Of a stretch of 64,000 nucleotides of DNA, positions 1 to 8,844 are shown piece by piece. Location: the NCBI RefSeq assembly GCF_007989085.1, contig NZ_BJVJ01000004.1, positions 116,500-180,499 on the forward strand, read 5' to 3'. The DNA is from Pseudonocardia sulfidoxydans NBRC 16205. Lineage in GTDB: Bacteria > Actinomycetota > Actinomycetes > Mycobacteriales > Pseudonocardiaceae. Position numbers and translations under genes: made by a program. Numbering within the stretch: position 1 is the stretch's first letter; the number at the start of each line of letters is the position of its first letter. Under the pieces are notes generated by a model. That model saw only the letters and a list, made by a program, of their open reading frames with translations, did no database searches and had not been told where the DNA came from.

Positions 1-2
1 AC

Positions 3-293
3 GTCGTCGGCTACCGCTTCGCGGTCGTCGCGGATCCCGCGGTCCTGGCCGCCACGGCACCGGAGACGACCGTGCTGCTCGACGAGCTGGGCGTCCGGAC
101 CGTGGCGGCCGACGCCGACGGGCTGCGGGACTGGCTCTCCGAGCTCGGGGCGGGCGCGGTGCTGGTGCGGCCCGACCGCTACCTGTTCGGCGCCGCGGAG
201 GATGCGGCCGGCCTCGACGCGCTGGTCGCCCGCCTCCGTTCCGGGCTCCGACCGGTCGAGGTCACGGCAACGGCCGGGGTGAGCGGCACATGA
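3..293 (+). CDS. C-terminal part of an FAD aromatic-ring hydroxylase (cut by window edge)
   Basis: Only the last 96 codons or so are present. The reading contains VLVRPDRYLFG, which resembles the thioredoxin-like C-terminal domain of class A flavoprotein hydroxylases of the phenol/3-(3-hydroxyphenyl)propionate hydroxylase type, where a VRPDGYVAWR-like strand is usual. The catalytic FAD and substrate regions lie outside the window. It overlaps the next gene by 4 bases (ATGA), so the two are probably co-translated. Pairing with a fumarylacetoacetate-hydrolase-like gene fits degradation of an aromatic ring. The exact substrate cannot be read. Confidence 0.6.
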   Translation, partial: VVGYRFAVVADPAVLAATAPETTVLLDELGVRTVAADADGLRDWLSELGAGAVLVRPDRYLFGAAEDAAGLDALVARLRSGLRPVEVTATAGVSGT

Positions 294-1276
294 GGCTGGT
301 GACCTACGCCGTGTCTCGGGCGGAACGACCGGCGCTGCGGGCGGGGGTTCTGCACGGCGAGCTCGTGGTCGACATCGAGCAGGCTCTCGCGGCCCACGGC
401 CGGGCTCTTGTCGCGGACGACCCGTCGGACCTGCTGCAGGTGATCGCCGGCGGACACCCGGCCATCGAGGAGGTCCGGGCGGCGGTCGACGCGGTCGCCC
501 GGGCCGGGGAGACCGGGCGGCCCGGAGCCGAACGGCTCCATGAACTCGGCTCCGTCCCGCTCGTCGCGCCCCTGCCCCGCCCGAACAGCCTGCGGGACTA
601 CCTCGTCATCGAGGAGCACATGCGCGGGGTGGTGGCCGCCGGTGTGATCAAGGAGGTGCCCGAGGAGTGGTTCTCGGTCCCGGCGCACTACAAGGGCAAC
701 GTCGACGAGATCTACGGGCCGGAGGACACCGTCCCGTGGCCCGCCTACACCGACAAGCTGGACTACGAGCTGGAGATCTGCGCGGTGATCGGTGCCCCCG
801 GCCGCCGGATCCGTGCCGCCGACGCCGGGCGGCACATCGTCGGCTACACCCTCTACAACGACTGGAGCGCCCGCGACATCCAGGCACGCGAGATGAGCAT
901 CGGGAACGGGCCCGGCGTCAGCAAGGACTTCGCCAGCTCGATCGGCCCGTGCATCGCCACCCCGGACGAGTTCGACCCCGCCACCGCGCACCTGCAGGCG
1001 CGGATCGACGGTGAGGTCTGGTCCGCGGGGACGATCGGCACGATGCAGTTCTCGTTCCCCGAGCTCGTCGAGTGGACCAGCCAGGAGCAGACGCTGCGCC
1101 CGGGAGACCTGCTGGGCAGCGGCACGATCGGCAAGGGCTGCGGGGTGGAGATCGACCGGTGGCTCACCCAGGGCTGCGTGGTCGAGCTCGAGGCGGAGGG
1201 CATCGGGGTGCTGCGCAACCGCGTCGGCCACAAGGGACAGGGACCGGCCCGAGCGGTCGCGCTCCCGGAACGGTGA
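290..1276 (+). CDS. fumarylacetoacetate hydrolase (FAH) family protein
   Basis: A 328-residue protein of the FAH superfamily, which hydrolyses C-C bonds in acylpyruvates or decarboxylates/isomerises related dienoates using Mg2+ or Mn2+. The core is visible: YELEICAVIG, then VGYTLYNDWSARDIQ, then GSGTIGKGCG near residues 285-295 and the closing strand VELEAEGIGVLRNRVG. The N-terminal region of about 110 residues is longer than in minimal FAH proteins and matches the two-domain FAH layout. The start is the ATG overlapping the previous stop by 4 bases. Context suggests it acts on a ring-cleavage product. The specific substrate is unknown. Confidence 0.85.
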   Translation: MRLVTYAVSRAERPALRAGVLHGELVVDIEQALAAHGRALVADDPSDLLQVIAGGHPAIEEVRAAVDAVARAGETGRPGAERLHELGSVPLVAPLPRPNSLRDYLVIEEHMRGVVAAGVIKEVPEEWFSVPAHYKGNVDEIYGPEDTVPWPAYTDKLDYELEICAVIGAPGRRIRAADAGRHIVGYTLYNDWSARDIQAREMSIGNGPGVSKDFASSIGPCIATPDEFDPATAHLQARIDGEVWSAGTIGTMQFSFPELVEWTSQEQTLRPGDLLGSGTIGKGCGVEIDRWLTQGCVVELEAEGIGVLRNRVGHKGQGPARAVALPER

Positions 1277-1283
1277 GGAACCG

Positions 1284-2078
1284 ATGAGCTACGACGACTA
1301 CACCTTCCTCAAGGTCGAACCCGGCAAGGACCGGGTGCTGCGGATCACGATGAACCGGCCCGAGAAGCTCAACGCGTCCGGCGAGATCGGGCACGGTGAG
1401 CAGGGCCGCATCTGGCGCGAGTTCGACGCGGACCCCGACATGAACGTCGCCCTCATCACCGGTGCCGGGCGGGCGTTCAGTGCCGGTGGCGATCTCGAGG
1501 CCGGGAACGGCCCGCTCGCCACCGACATGCGCGACGGGCGGGCCCTGGTGCGCAACATGATCGCGTGCCGGAAACCGATCGTTTCGGCGATCAACGGATT
1601 CGCGGTCGGTGGGGGGCTGGCCATCGCGTTGCTCGCCGACATCAGCATCGCCAGCGAGAAGGCGGTGCTGATGGACGGCCATCTCAAGATCGGCCTGGCC
1701 GCCGGAGACCATGCCGCGCTCGTGTGGCCGCTGGCCATCGGCATGGCCCGCGCCAAGTACCACCTGCTGATGTGCGACCGGATCAGCGGGCGGGAGGCGG
1801 CGGAGATGGGCCTGGTCGCTCGGTGTGTGCCGCACGAGGACCTCCTACCCACCGCCGAGGAGATCGCGGTGCAGCTCGCGGCCGGTCCGCAGTTCGCCAT
1901 CCAGGGCACGAAGGCGGCGCTCAACGACTGGTACCTGCACAACATCGGCATCTTCGAGCACTCGCTGTACGTGGAGGCGCTCAGCGCGACCCTGCCGGAT
2001 GCCGAGGCCGGACGCGAGGCGTTCCGCGCGGGGAGCACACCGGAGTTCCCCGGTGCCGCGCACGCCGACGCGTACTAG
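1284..2078 (+). CDS. enoyl-CoA hydratase/isomerase (crotonase) family protein
   Basis: A 264-residue crotonase-fold protein. The CoA/oxyanion-hole segments are clear: ITMNRPEKLNA near residue 20, AFSAGGDLEAG near 70 and NGFAVGGGLAIALLADISIAS near 105-125. The start ATG follows a GTGAGGA ribosome site 7 bases downstream of the FAH stop. In classical hydratases two glutamates (rat Glu144 and Glu164) do the catalysis. Here the matching stretches read HLKIGLAAGD and ARAKYHLL, so both glutamates seem absent. It may be an isomerase, C-C hydrolase or thioester hydrolase rather than a simple hydratase. Function beyond the fold is inference. Confidence 0.85.
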   Translation: MSYDDYTFLKVEPGKDRVLRITMNRPEKLNASGEIGHGEQGRIWREFDADPDMNVALITGAGRAFSAGGDLEAGNGPLATDMRDGRALVRNMIACRKPIVSAINGFAVGGGLAIALLADISIASEKAVLMDGHLKIGLAAGDHAALVWPLAIGMARAKYHLLMCDRISGREAAEMGLVARCVPHEDLLPTAEEIAVQLAAGPQFAIQGTKAALNDWYLHNIGIFEHSLYVEALSATLPDAEAGREAFRAGSTPEFPGAAHADAY

Positions 2079-2081
2079 CCG

Positions 2082-2876
2082 GTGACCGTGCACGGCACCG
2101 TCGTCGTCACGGGGGCGGCCGGCGGGATCGGGAGTGCCACGTGCCGCCTGCTGGCGGCACGCGGCGTCCCGGTCGCCGCGGTCGATCTGCCGGACGGCGA
2201 CGGGGTGTCCCTGGCGGAGCCGATGGCCCGGGCGGTCCGGGAGCGTGGAGGTACGGCGGTCGCAGTGTCCGCGGACCTCCGCGACCCGACAGCGCTCGAC
2301 GCGGCGACGGCTGCCGTCGTCGAGCGGCTGGGGCCAGTCGGCGGGGTGTTCGCCAACGCGGGCGTGCTCCGCGCGGGCGGGGCCGCCTCACCGTCGGACG
2401 AAGGCTGGCAGGAGTCGTTCGACGTCAACGTCACCGGAGCGTGGAACGTCGTCAGGGCGGCGCTGCCGCACTTCCGACCCGACGGTGGCGGCATCGTCCT
2501 GACCAGCTCGATCGCCGGCGCGAAGGGCATGAGCGGGTTCGCCGGGTACGTCGCGAGCAAGCACGCGGTCGTCGGTCTGATGCGGGCGTTGGCCCACGAG
2601 CTGGGGCCGCGGTCGATCAGGGTCAACACCGTCCATCCGACGGCCGTCGACACACCGATGGTCAACAACGAGGACCACGCGCAGCGCTGGACCGGCCTGC
2701 GTGGACCCGAGGGGCTGGCCGCGCTCCGAGACGTCTACCGGGCGCGGCACCTGCTCCCCGTCCCCTGGCTGGACCCGTCGGACGTCGCCCACGCCGTGGC
2801 CTGGCTGCTGTCCGCGGAGGCGCGCTACGTCACCGGCGTGACGCTCCCCGTCGACGCGGGGGCGCTCGCCCGCTGA
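2082..2876 (+). CDS. short-chain dehydrogenase, mycofactocin-coupled type
   Basis: A 264-residue classical SDR. It has the dinucleotide motif TGAAGGIG at the N terminus, Asp at the end of the second strand (favouring NAD), the catalytic Ser in TSSIAG, and YVASK. The C-terminal part reads HPTAVDTPM, then LLPVPWLDPSDVAHAV, then ARYVTGVTLPVDAG. This is the signature of the family whose nicotinamide is held tightly and reoxidised through the peptide cofactor mycofactocin. The start is GTG 3 bases after the preceding stop. It probably oxidises an alcohol intermediate of the upstream catabolic operon. No mft biosynthetic genes lie in the window, so coupling is inferred. Confidence 0.8.
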   Translation: MTVHGTVVVTGAAGGIGSATCRLLAARGVPVAAVDLPDGDGVSLAEPMARAVRERGGTAVAVSADLRDPTALDAATAAVVERLGPVGGVFANAGVLRAGGAASPSDEGWQESFDVNVTGAWNVVRAALPHFRPDGGGIVLTSSIAGAKGMSGFAGYVASKHAVVGLMRALAHELGPRSIRVNTVHPTAVDTPMVNNEDHAQRWTGLRGPEGLAALRDVYRARHLLPVPWLDPSDVAHAVAWLLSAEARYVTGVTLPVDAGALAR

Positions 2877-2879
2877 GCA

Positions 2880-2912
2880 GGCGCCGTCCCCGGGATCATC
2901 GGGGACGGCGCC
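2880..2912. terminator. bidirectional hairpin between convergent genes
   Basis: A perfect 13-bp inverted repeat (arm GGCGCCGTCCCCG) with a 7-base loop sits between the SDR stop and the convergent regulator, whose stop codon lies in the loop. There is no T tract, as is usual in high-GC actinobacteria. Confidence 0.75.
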
Positions 2913-4569
2913 GCTCCGGCATGGCACGGACCAGGTCGGAGAGGCGGAACGCGAGGGCGATCTCGAACCGGGTCTCCCAGTGCTGCAGGGGACGGCCGAG
3001 CAGCTCGGCGATGCGTCCGAGCCGGTACTTCACCGTGCTGACGTGGACATGGCAGCGCGCGGCGATGCGCTCGTGGTTGCCGTCCTCCTCGATGAACGCA
3101 CGCAGGGTCGTCAGCAGCCGCGCCCCACCGCGCTCCTCGTGGGCCGCGACCGCACCGAGCACCTCGTCGACGAACTCGCTCGCCGCGCCCAGATCCTGCA
3201 TGTCGACCATGAACCGCAGAGGGCCGAGCGTGTGCCCGTGGACCACGTGCGAGCCCTCGGTCTCCGCGAGCCGCGCCAACCGGCAGCATGCACTCGCCTC
3301 CCGCATCGCCGCGGCGATCGTCGGCCTTCCGCCGCTGGTCCCGATCCACACGACCTCACCGCAGGCGCGGTCCAGGAGCGCCTCGACGAACCGGGCAGGT
3401 TCGTGGCCCTCGCCGACGAGCGCGACCACGGCACGGTCACCCCGCTGTCCACTCAGGACCGTCTTGCGGTCGACGCCCGAGGCGGGCGAGTCGAGGACCC
3501 GGCGGACGAGGGTGCGGAGACCGGGCAGGCCCAGCGCGGGTGCGTCGATCACGACGAGGGTGCACTCCAGGGCCAGGTCGATGCCGTGCCGCGCGGCGCG
3601 TGCGACCAGGTCGGGCGAGCGAACGTCCTCGGCCTCCAGCAGCTGCTCGAGCAGCTCGCCCCGCAGCCGCCACTCCACCGCCCGGGCAGCCTCGTGCTTC
3701 ATCAGTTCCAACGCGAGCACCGTCGCCCCGTGCGACAGGGCGTTCTCCTCGAGCTCTCCCAACGGCTCGCCGAACACCGAGATCGTGCCGAGGTCGGTGC
3801 CGTCGCGACGGACCGGGACCGTCGCGACGGGCTGTGGTTCGGTCCCCTGTGGGTCGGTCTCCTGAGGGTCCTCGCTGTGGATCTCGAAGGGCTCCACCAC
3901 GTGCTGTTCCAGCACCAGCCGGCGACCGGTCAGGCCGCCGAGTGTCGCCAGGACCCGCTCGAGACCGAGATCGGCCACCGCCGCCGCCCCGAGCACGCGG
4001 TGGATCTCGAATGTCGCCTGGAGGGTCCGGGTCTTCTCCAGCAGGCCCTGGTAGAGCTTGCCGTTCCCGATCGCGATCGACGCCTGCGCAGCCAGCGCGC
4101 TGACCACGGAGACCTCGGTGGGTGAGAAGTCGGTTCGGGTGCGGTTCCCGACGTAGAGCACCCCGATCGCCTCCCCGCCGCGGAGCAGCGGGGCGCAGAC
4201 CACCGACGCGACTCCCTCCCTGAGCATCGCGTCGCGGACCAGGCCGGGGGCGGCCCACGTCTCGTAGTCCGCCACCACGACCGGGCCTCCCGTCGCGAGG
4301 GCGGCCCCACCCAGGCCTTCACCGTGCACGACCTGCATCTCGGCGAACCCGGGCGTCGTCACCCCGTGGCTGACGGCGACCCGCATCGAGCGGGCCGCCT
4401 CGTCGTAGAGCGAGAGCCAGGCGATGTGCGTACCGAGCAGCCGAGCCGCGTTCTCCGTGGCGAGCCGCAGCACCCGGGGCAGGTCGACCTCCTCGGCCTG
4501 CAGCTCGGCCCCCAGATCGACGAGCGCGCTCAGTACCTCGAGCGGGAGGTCGCGCGGGGTGGTCGGCAC
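2896..4569 (-). CDS. GAF-domain PucR/CdaR-type transcriptional regulator
   Basis: About 557 residues. A GAF sensor domain covers roughly residues 20-180 (segments AARLLGTHIAWLSLYDEAA and GEAIGVLYVGNRT). A middle GGDEF-like/linker region follows, and a C-terminal HTH of the PucR/CdaR class with the reading HERIAARCHVHVSTVKYRLGRI and a final FEIALAFRL. Such proteins activate catabolic genes when the sensor binds a pathway compound. The GTG start at 4569 was chosen because the GAF domain begins just after it and a -10-like GATACT lies exactly 6 nt upstream, suggesting a leaderless message. It is divergent from the ligase/P450 genes and probably controls them and itself. Confidence 0.85.
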   Translation of the reverse strand: MPTTPRDLPLEVLSALVDLGAELQAEEVDLPRVLRLATENAARLLGTHIAWLSLYDEAARSMRVAVSHGVTTPGFAEMQVVHGEGLGGAALATGGPVVVADYETWAAPGLVRDAMLREGVASVVCAPLLRGGEAIGVLYVGNRTRTDFSPTEVSVVSALAAQASIAIGNGKLYQGLLEKTRTLQATFEIHRVLGAAAVADLGLERVLATLGGLTGRRLVLEQHVVEPFEIHSEDPQETDPQGTEPQPVATVPVRRDGTDLGTISVFGEPLGELEENALSHGATVLALELMKHEAARAVEWRLRGELLEQLLEAEDVRSPDLVARAARHGIDLALECTLVVIDAPALGLPGLRTLVRRVLDSPASGVDRKTVLSGQRGDRAVVALVGEGHEPARFVEALLDRACGEVVWIGTSGGRPTIAAAMREASACCRLARLAETEGSHVVHGHTLGPLRFMVDMQDLGAASEFVDEVLGAVAAHEERGGARLLTTLRAFIEEDGNHERIAARCHVHVSTVKYRLGRIAELLGRPLQHWETRFEIALAFRLSDLVRAMPERRRPR

Positions 4570-4575
4570 ACCGCC

Positions 4576-4625
4576 AGTATCGGTTGGTCTGTAGCAGACG
4601 AGCAAGGTGTCGTTCTTTGGTCTGT
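4576..4625. promoter_or_regulatory. divergent promoter with direct-repeat candidate operators
   Basis: TTGGTCTGT occurs at 4584-4592 and again at 4617-4625, 33 bp apart (about three helical turns), in the 100-bp gap between the PucR-type regulator and the ligase. GATACT (minus strand, 4576-4581) is the likely -10 of the regulator. The repeats are good candidates for its own binding sites. Confidence 0.5.
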
Positions 4626-4669
4626 CGACGACATGGCCCCGGCGTCGAGTCGGTCCTGATACTGCGTCG

Positions 4670-6214
4670 GTGGAACGACTGACGGACTGGACCACCCTGG
4701 CCCGGCGATGGGAACAGGCAGTCGCCGCCGTGCCGGACGCGAGCTTCCTCGAGTTCGTCCCCTCGGAGGGGGAGGGATCGGCGTGGACCTACGCCGAGTT
4801 CGACGCCGTCGTCGACGAGACCGGTCGAGCGCTCGGCGCGTACGGCGTGCGACCGGGCGACACGGTTCAACTCGTCCTGCCGAACCACCCGGCGTTCGTG
4901 GCGACCCTCCTCGCCGCGGCGCGCGGAGGCTGGACGGTGGTCCCGTGCGATCCGCGCAGTACACCGGCCGAGCTGGCTCGGCAGGCCGCTCGGACGGGCG
5001 CCGTCGTCGCGGTCTGTGGCGCGGCCCAGGCGGCCGCGTACCGTGCGTCCGGGACGGTCCTGCCCCTCGTCCCGGTCGCGCCGCAGGACGCGGGAGTCCC
5101 CGCTGCGCCGGGCCCGGCGGGACCAGGACACGCACCGGCCGACCCCACGTTCCCGCTGTCGCTGATGTTCACCTCCGGTACCACCTCGGCGCCCAAGATG
5201 GTCGAGGTGACTCAGGCGAACTACGCCTTCGCCGGGGACGTCATGGCCGCGGCGGCGGGTCTCCGCCCCGGTTCGCGCTTCCTCGTGGTGCTGCCGCTGT
5301 TCCACGCGAACGCGCAGTACTACTCGGTGTCCGCGTCGATCTCCGTCGGTGCCACCGTCGTTCTGGCAGAACGGTTCTCGGCGTCCCGGTTCCTGACGCA
5401 GGCCGAACGGGTCCGCGCCACCCACGCCTCGTTGTTCGCCGCCCCGATCAGGATGATCCTGGCGCGCGCCGAGCCCGTCGCGCTGACCCGGCCGATGGAG
5501 AACGTGTGGTTCTCCCAGAACCTCACCGCCGACGAGTACGGACGGTTCGCCGCGCTGGTCGGCTGCCGCCCACGCCAGATCTACGGCATGACCGAGACCG
5601 CGCCCGCCGTCCTCATGAGCCGACGCCTCAACCTCGCGCCGACGACCATCGGTAGCGCCACGCCGGGCTGTCACGTCCGCCTCCGCGACCCCGACGCCGA
5701 CGCGCCGCCCGCCCCCGGCGGGACGGGCAGGATCCAGGTCGGCGGGTTCCCGGGGCTCTCGCTGTTCCGCGCCTACCGCGACGACCCGATCGCCACCGCG
5801 TCGACCTTCACAGAGGTCGGTCCGGACGGGTTCACCTGGATGGACACCGGTGACCTGGGCCGGCTCACCGACGACGGCGAGGTCGAGTTCATCGGCCGCG
5901 GCGGGGACCTGCTGAAGGTCGCGGGGGAGAACGTCTCGGTCGTCGCGATCGAGGCGGCCCTGGTCGAGCACCCCGACGTGCTCGACGCCGCGGTCGTCGG
6001 CATGCCGGATCCGGTCCGCGACGAGGTCGCCGTCGCATTCGTCGTCCCGACCGCCGACGCACCGTCGACCCTGGCCCACGACCTCGGGCTGTGGTGCGCG
6101 GAGCACCTGTCCGGACCTCGTCTCCCACGGGAGATCCACGTCGTCGAGGAGCTCCCGCGCACCGCGGTGGGCAAGATCCAACGGTTCCGGCTGGTCGAAC
6201 GCTCCACCGGCTGA
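4670..6214 (+). CDS. acyl-CoA synthetase (AMP-forming ligase)
   Basis: A 514-residue ANL-superfamily ligase that activates a carboxylate to acyl-AMP and then to a CoA thioester. Visible motifs: the P-loop-like FTSGTTSAPKMVEVT near residue 170, YGMTETAP near 305, the hinge aspartate in TGDLGRL, GRGGDLLKVAGENVS, and the C-terminal catalytic lysine in LPRTAVGKIQR. The GTG start at 4670 begins directly before the N-terminal domain; an upstream ATG in frame would add an unrelated tail. It lies 26 bp ahead of the P450, probably in one operon, and likely primes an aromatic or terpenoid acid for degradation. Confidence 0.88.
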   Translation: MERLTDWTTLARRWEQAVAAVPDASFLEFVPSEGEGSAWTYAEFDAVVDETGRALGAYGVRPGDTVQLVLPNHPAFVATLLAAARGGWTVVPCDPRSTPAELARQAARTGAVVAVCGAAQAAAYRASGTVLPLVPVAPQDAGVPAAPGPAGPGHAPADPTFPLSLMFTSGTTSAPKMVEVTQANYAFAGDVMAAAAGLRPGSRFLVVLPLFHANAQYYSVSASISVGATVVLAERFSASRFLTQAERVRATHASLFAAPIRMILARAEPVALTRPMENVWFSQNLTADEYGRFAALVGCRPRQIYGMTETAPAVLMSRRLNLAPTTIGSATPGCHVRLRDPDADAPPAPGGTGRIQVGGFPGLSLFRAYRDDPIATASTFTEVGPDGFTWMDTGDLGRLTDDGEVEFIGRGGDLLKVAGENVSVVAIEAALVEHPDVLDAAVVGMPDPVRDEVAVAFVVPTADAPSTLAHDLGLWCAEHLSGPRLPREIHVVEELPRTAVGKIQRFRLVERSTG

Positions 6215-6240
6215 ACCGACCGTTCTCAAAGGAGAGAGCC

Positions 6241-7479
6241 ATGACCACGGACACGCAACACGGCACCCGGTTCCCGCTCGAACCCGACTACGACCCGTTC
6301 GCGCCGGCGATCCGGGAGGACCCCTACACCTGGCTCGCGAACCGGCGGGACCGCGGGCCGGTCTTCTTCAGCCCAGCCGTCGGGATGTGGGTGATCACCC
6401 GGTACGCGGACGTCGACGCGGTGCTCCGGGACCCGGACACCTTCTCCTCGGAGAACGCGATCGTCGGGCGCTACCACCCCGAGGTCACGGCGCGGCTCGC
6501 GGGGAAGGTCCCGATGACGGCCACCCTGATCGGGATGGACCGACCGGACCACACCCGGCTGCGCCGCATCGTGAACGCCGCGTTCACCCGGGCCCGCGTC
6601 GCGCGGATGGAGGAGGACGTGACACGGCTGGCCCGCCGCCTCGCCGAGGACCTGCCCCGGGACGAGCCCTTCGACGTCCTCGCCCGGTTCTCCTACCCGC
6701 TGACCCTCACGGTGATCGCCGGGCTGGTCGGCATCCCGCAGCAGGACATCCAGCGCTGCCACGACCTGTCCGAGCAGTGGAACGAGCTCCTGGGCGCCGA
6801 CGAACGCGGCATGCCGCTGGACGACCAGCTCCGCTGCGCAGACGCCGCCCTGGAGTACCACGCCCACATCAGCGAGCTCATCGCCCAGCGAGAACACGAG
6901 CCCGCCGACGACCTGATCACCGCGGTCTGGGACGTCCGCCGGACCGGCGACGTCCCCCTCTCGGACATGGAGATGCTCTCGCTGTTCCCCGGCCTGATCA
7001 GCGCCGGGCACGAGACCACCGCCAACCTCATCGGCAACACCCTCTGGCACCTACTGCGGCGGCCGGAGCGCTGGCGAGCGTTCGTCGACGGGACGACCGA
7101 CGTCGGGAACCTGGTGGAGGAGATGCTGCGGTTCGACACCTCCATCTACGGCATGCCGCGACGCGTCACCCGGGACACGGTCGTGGGGGGCGTCGCCATC
7201 CCCGCCGGGGACCTGGTGTTCCTCCACTTCGCCGCCGCCGGCCACGACCCGGACCGGTTCCCCGACGCAGCCGAGCTCCGGCCCACCCGCGAGGACCTCC
7301 AGCACCTGTCCTTCGGCCGCGGCGCGCACTTCTGCCTGGGTGCGGCACTCGCCCGGCTCGAGACCCGGATCGCGCTCGAACAACTCGCCGCAATACGTCC
7401 CGGGCTCCGGCTCGTGAGCGAACCGGAGCACGTCCCGCACTTCGTCTTCCGCGCACTGCGGGAGCTCGTCGTGGAGTAG
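6241..7479 (+). CDS. cytochrome P450
   Basis: A 412-residue soluble bacterial P450 that uses O2 and electrons from a ferredoxin/reductase to hydroxylate a small molecule. The I-helix motif is AGHETT, the K-helix ExxR is EMLR, and the heme loop is FGRGAHFCLG with the cysteine ligand. Length and lack of a membrane anchor fit class I actinobacterial CYPs. A strong ribosome site AAAGGAGAG precedes the ATG. No ferredoxin gene is adjacent, so redox partners must come from elsewhere. The substrate is unknown but is probably shared with the upstream ligase. Confidence 0.95.
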   Translation: MTTDTQHGTRFPLEPDYDPFAPAIREDPYTWLANRRDRGPVFFSPAVGMWVITRYADVDAVLRDPDTFSSENAIVGRYHPEVTARLAGKVPMTATLIGMDRPDHTRLRRIVNAAFTRARVARMEEDVTRLARRLAEDLPRDEPFDVLARFSYPLTLTVIAGLVGIPQQDIQRCHDLSEQWNELLGADERGMPLDDQLRCADAALEYHAHISELIAQREHEPADDLITAVWDVRRTGDVPLSDMEMLSLFPGLISAGHETTANLIGNTLWHLLRRPERWRAFVDGTTDVGNLVEEMLRFDTSIYGMPRRVTRDTVVGGVAIPAGDLVFLHFAAAGHDPDRFPDAAELRPTREDLQHLSFGRGAHFCLGAALARLETRIALEQLAAIRPGLRLVSEPEHVPHFVFRALRELVVE

Positions 7480-8109
7480 TCGGCCCGCCCGGGGCAGACC
7501 TCTGGGCCCGCCTGCCGCTCGACCTTCGGCGACGGCCATCGAACCCCGCTGTCCACCCGGAACGGGTCGTCGACGTCCGCGACGGCGAGCGGCTCGCCCG
7601 CACGACCGTCCCGCCCTACGACGAGGACTCCTACCTCGCCGTGGCGCCCGGTCCGTACACGATCAAGGGTTTCGGCTCCGGGATCGCCAGCGGCGTCGAC
7701 GGTCGATCAGCCTCCTCGCGGACCTCCCCGCACCACCCGGACGGCCACGGGCATCCACACCGGACTTCGCTCGGGTCCAAAGTTCGACTGATCGCGACGG
7801 GCCGCGGCGCGGAGTGCGCGTGCCCGCAGAGGGAGGGCCGTCGAGCTGGGCCGGTCAGGGGCGTCCACCGGTGCGAACTCGGTGGTGCCGGCGAACCGGT
7901 CGTGACCGTCGCGCGGCCCCGACGGGGACGAAGATCAGGACCGTGGCGCCACGACTCGCCAGACGTCCTGCCGCGGACACGCCGGGCCGATGGAGGTGTC
8001 CGTCGGCGTGGAGCCACCCGTGGTGTGAAACCCTGCGCGGGGGCGAGTTGTGGAGGCCGCAGAGGGGCTGTCCGGTGACGTCGTCGCGGGTGGAGTGAGG
8101 AGATGACGA
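7480..8109. other. 630-bp stretch without a convincing gene
   Basis: No complete ORF with a plausible start and family is visible. In the + strand frame around 7545-7700 the reading RVVDVRDGERLARTTVPPY followed by DEDSYLAVAPGPYTIKGFG looks protein-like and has no stop, but it lacks a start and I do not recognise it. It may be a gene remnant. Confidence 0.4.
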
Positions 8110-8844
8110 GTGCCGGGACAGGGTTCCGCGTTGACCGAGCAGGACGTGGCGGCGCTGCGCGACGAGCTGGCCGCGGGCACGACCGTGACGGTCTGGTTCA
8201 CCGCGGCCGCGGTCGGGGTACCGACCGGGGGGTCGGCCAAGATCGTCGCGGTCGGTGAGGTCCCGGAGGGCGACTTCATCCAGGTCCGGCCCGCGGGCTC
8301 GCGCGACACGATGTTCTGCTCGCCCAACGAGCTGACCCGCGCCCGGCCCGCCCGCAGGCCGGCGGCACCGCGGTCCCGGCTGAAGCCGGCCGAGAAGGAG
8401 AAGCCGGCTGAGACGCAGAAGCCGGCCGCGGAGGAACAGGCGCCCGCCCCCGAACCTCCCGCACCGCAGGGGGAGCCGCCCGCGGCGCCCGTGAAGAAGT
8501 CCCCGGCCCGTCCTCGCAAGCGCGCCGAGCGGTCGGGGCCGGTGACCGTCAGCCTGTCCTCCACCGTCGACGGCGACTGGGCGGTCGAGGTGCGGGTGGG
8601 CGCGAAGAGGGTCGTGGCCGCGACACCTCTCCCGGCCACCGTCGTCGCCGCCGTGTCCCGCTCTCTCCCGCCCGCGGTGGCGGAGGTGATGACGTCGGCG
8701 CTGGCGGAGGCCCGTCGCCGTCAGGAGGAACGGGTCGCGCAGCTGCGCGAGGAGCTCGATGCCGCCCAGCGCACCCTCGAGCAGCTCGGCGTCGACAGTT
8801 GCTCCGACGCTCATTCCTCCGGCTGCCCCAGCCCGACGAGGTAG
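8110..8844 (+). CDS. hypothetical actinobacterial protein with Pro/Ala/Lys linker
   Basis: A 244-residue protein I do not firmly recognise (it resembles what I recall as DUF6319, unverified). The N-terminal part (about 80 residues) is compact and hydrophobic, with TVWFTAAAVGVPTGGSAKI and VRPAGSRDTMFCSPNEL. Residues 85-145 are a low-complexity Pro/Ala/Glu/Lys linker (repeated EKPAE). A second folded part and a C-terminal coiled coil (RRRQEERVAQLREELDAAQ) follow. AGGAG at 8098-8102 supports the GTG start. Its last 34 bases overlap the convergent membrane-protein gene. The modular linker suggests two interaction domains. Confidence 0.7.
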   Translation: MPGQGSALTEQDVAALRDELAAGTTVTVWFTAAAVGVPTGGSAKIVAVGEVPEGDFIQVRPAGSRDTMFCSPNELTRARPARRPAAPRSRLKPAEKEKPAETQKPAAEEQAPAPEPPAPQGEPPAAPVKKSPARPRKRAERSGPVTVSLSSTVDGDWAVEVRVGAKRVVAATPLPATVVAAVSRSLPPAVAEVMTSALAEARRRQEERVAQLREELDAAQRTLEQLGVDSCSDAHSSGCPSPTR

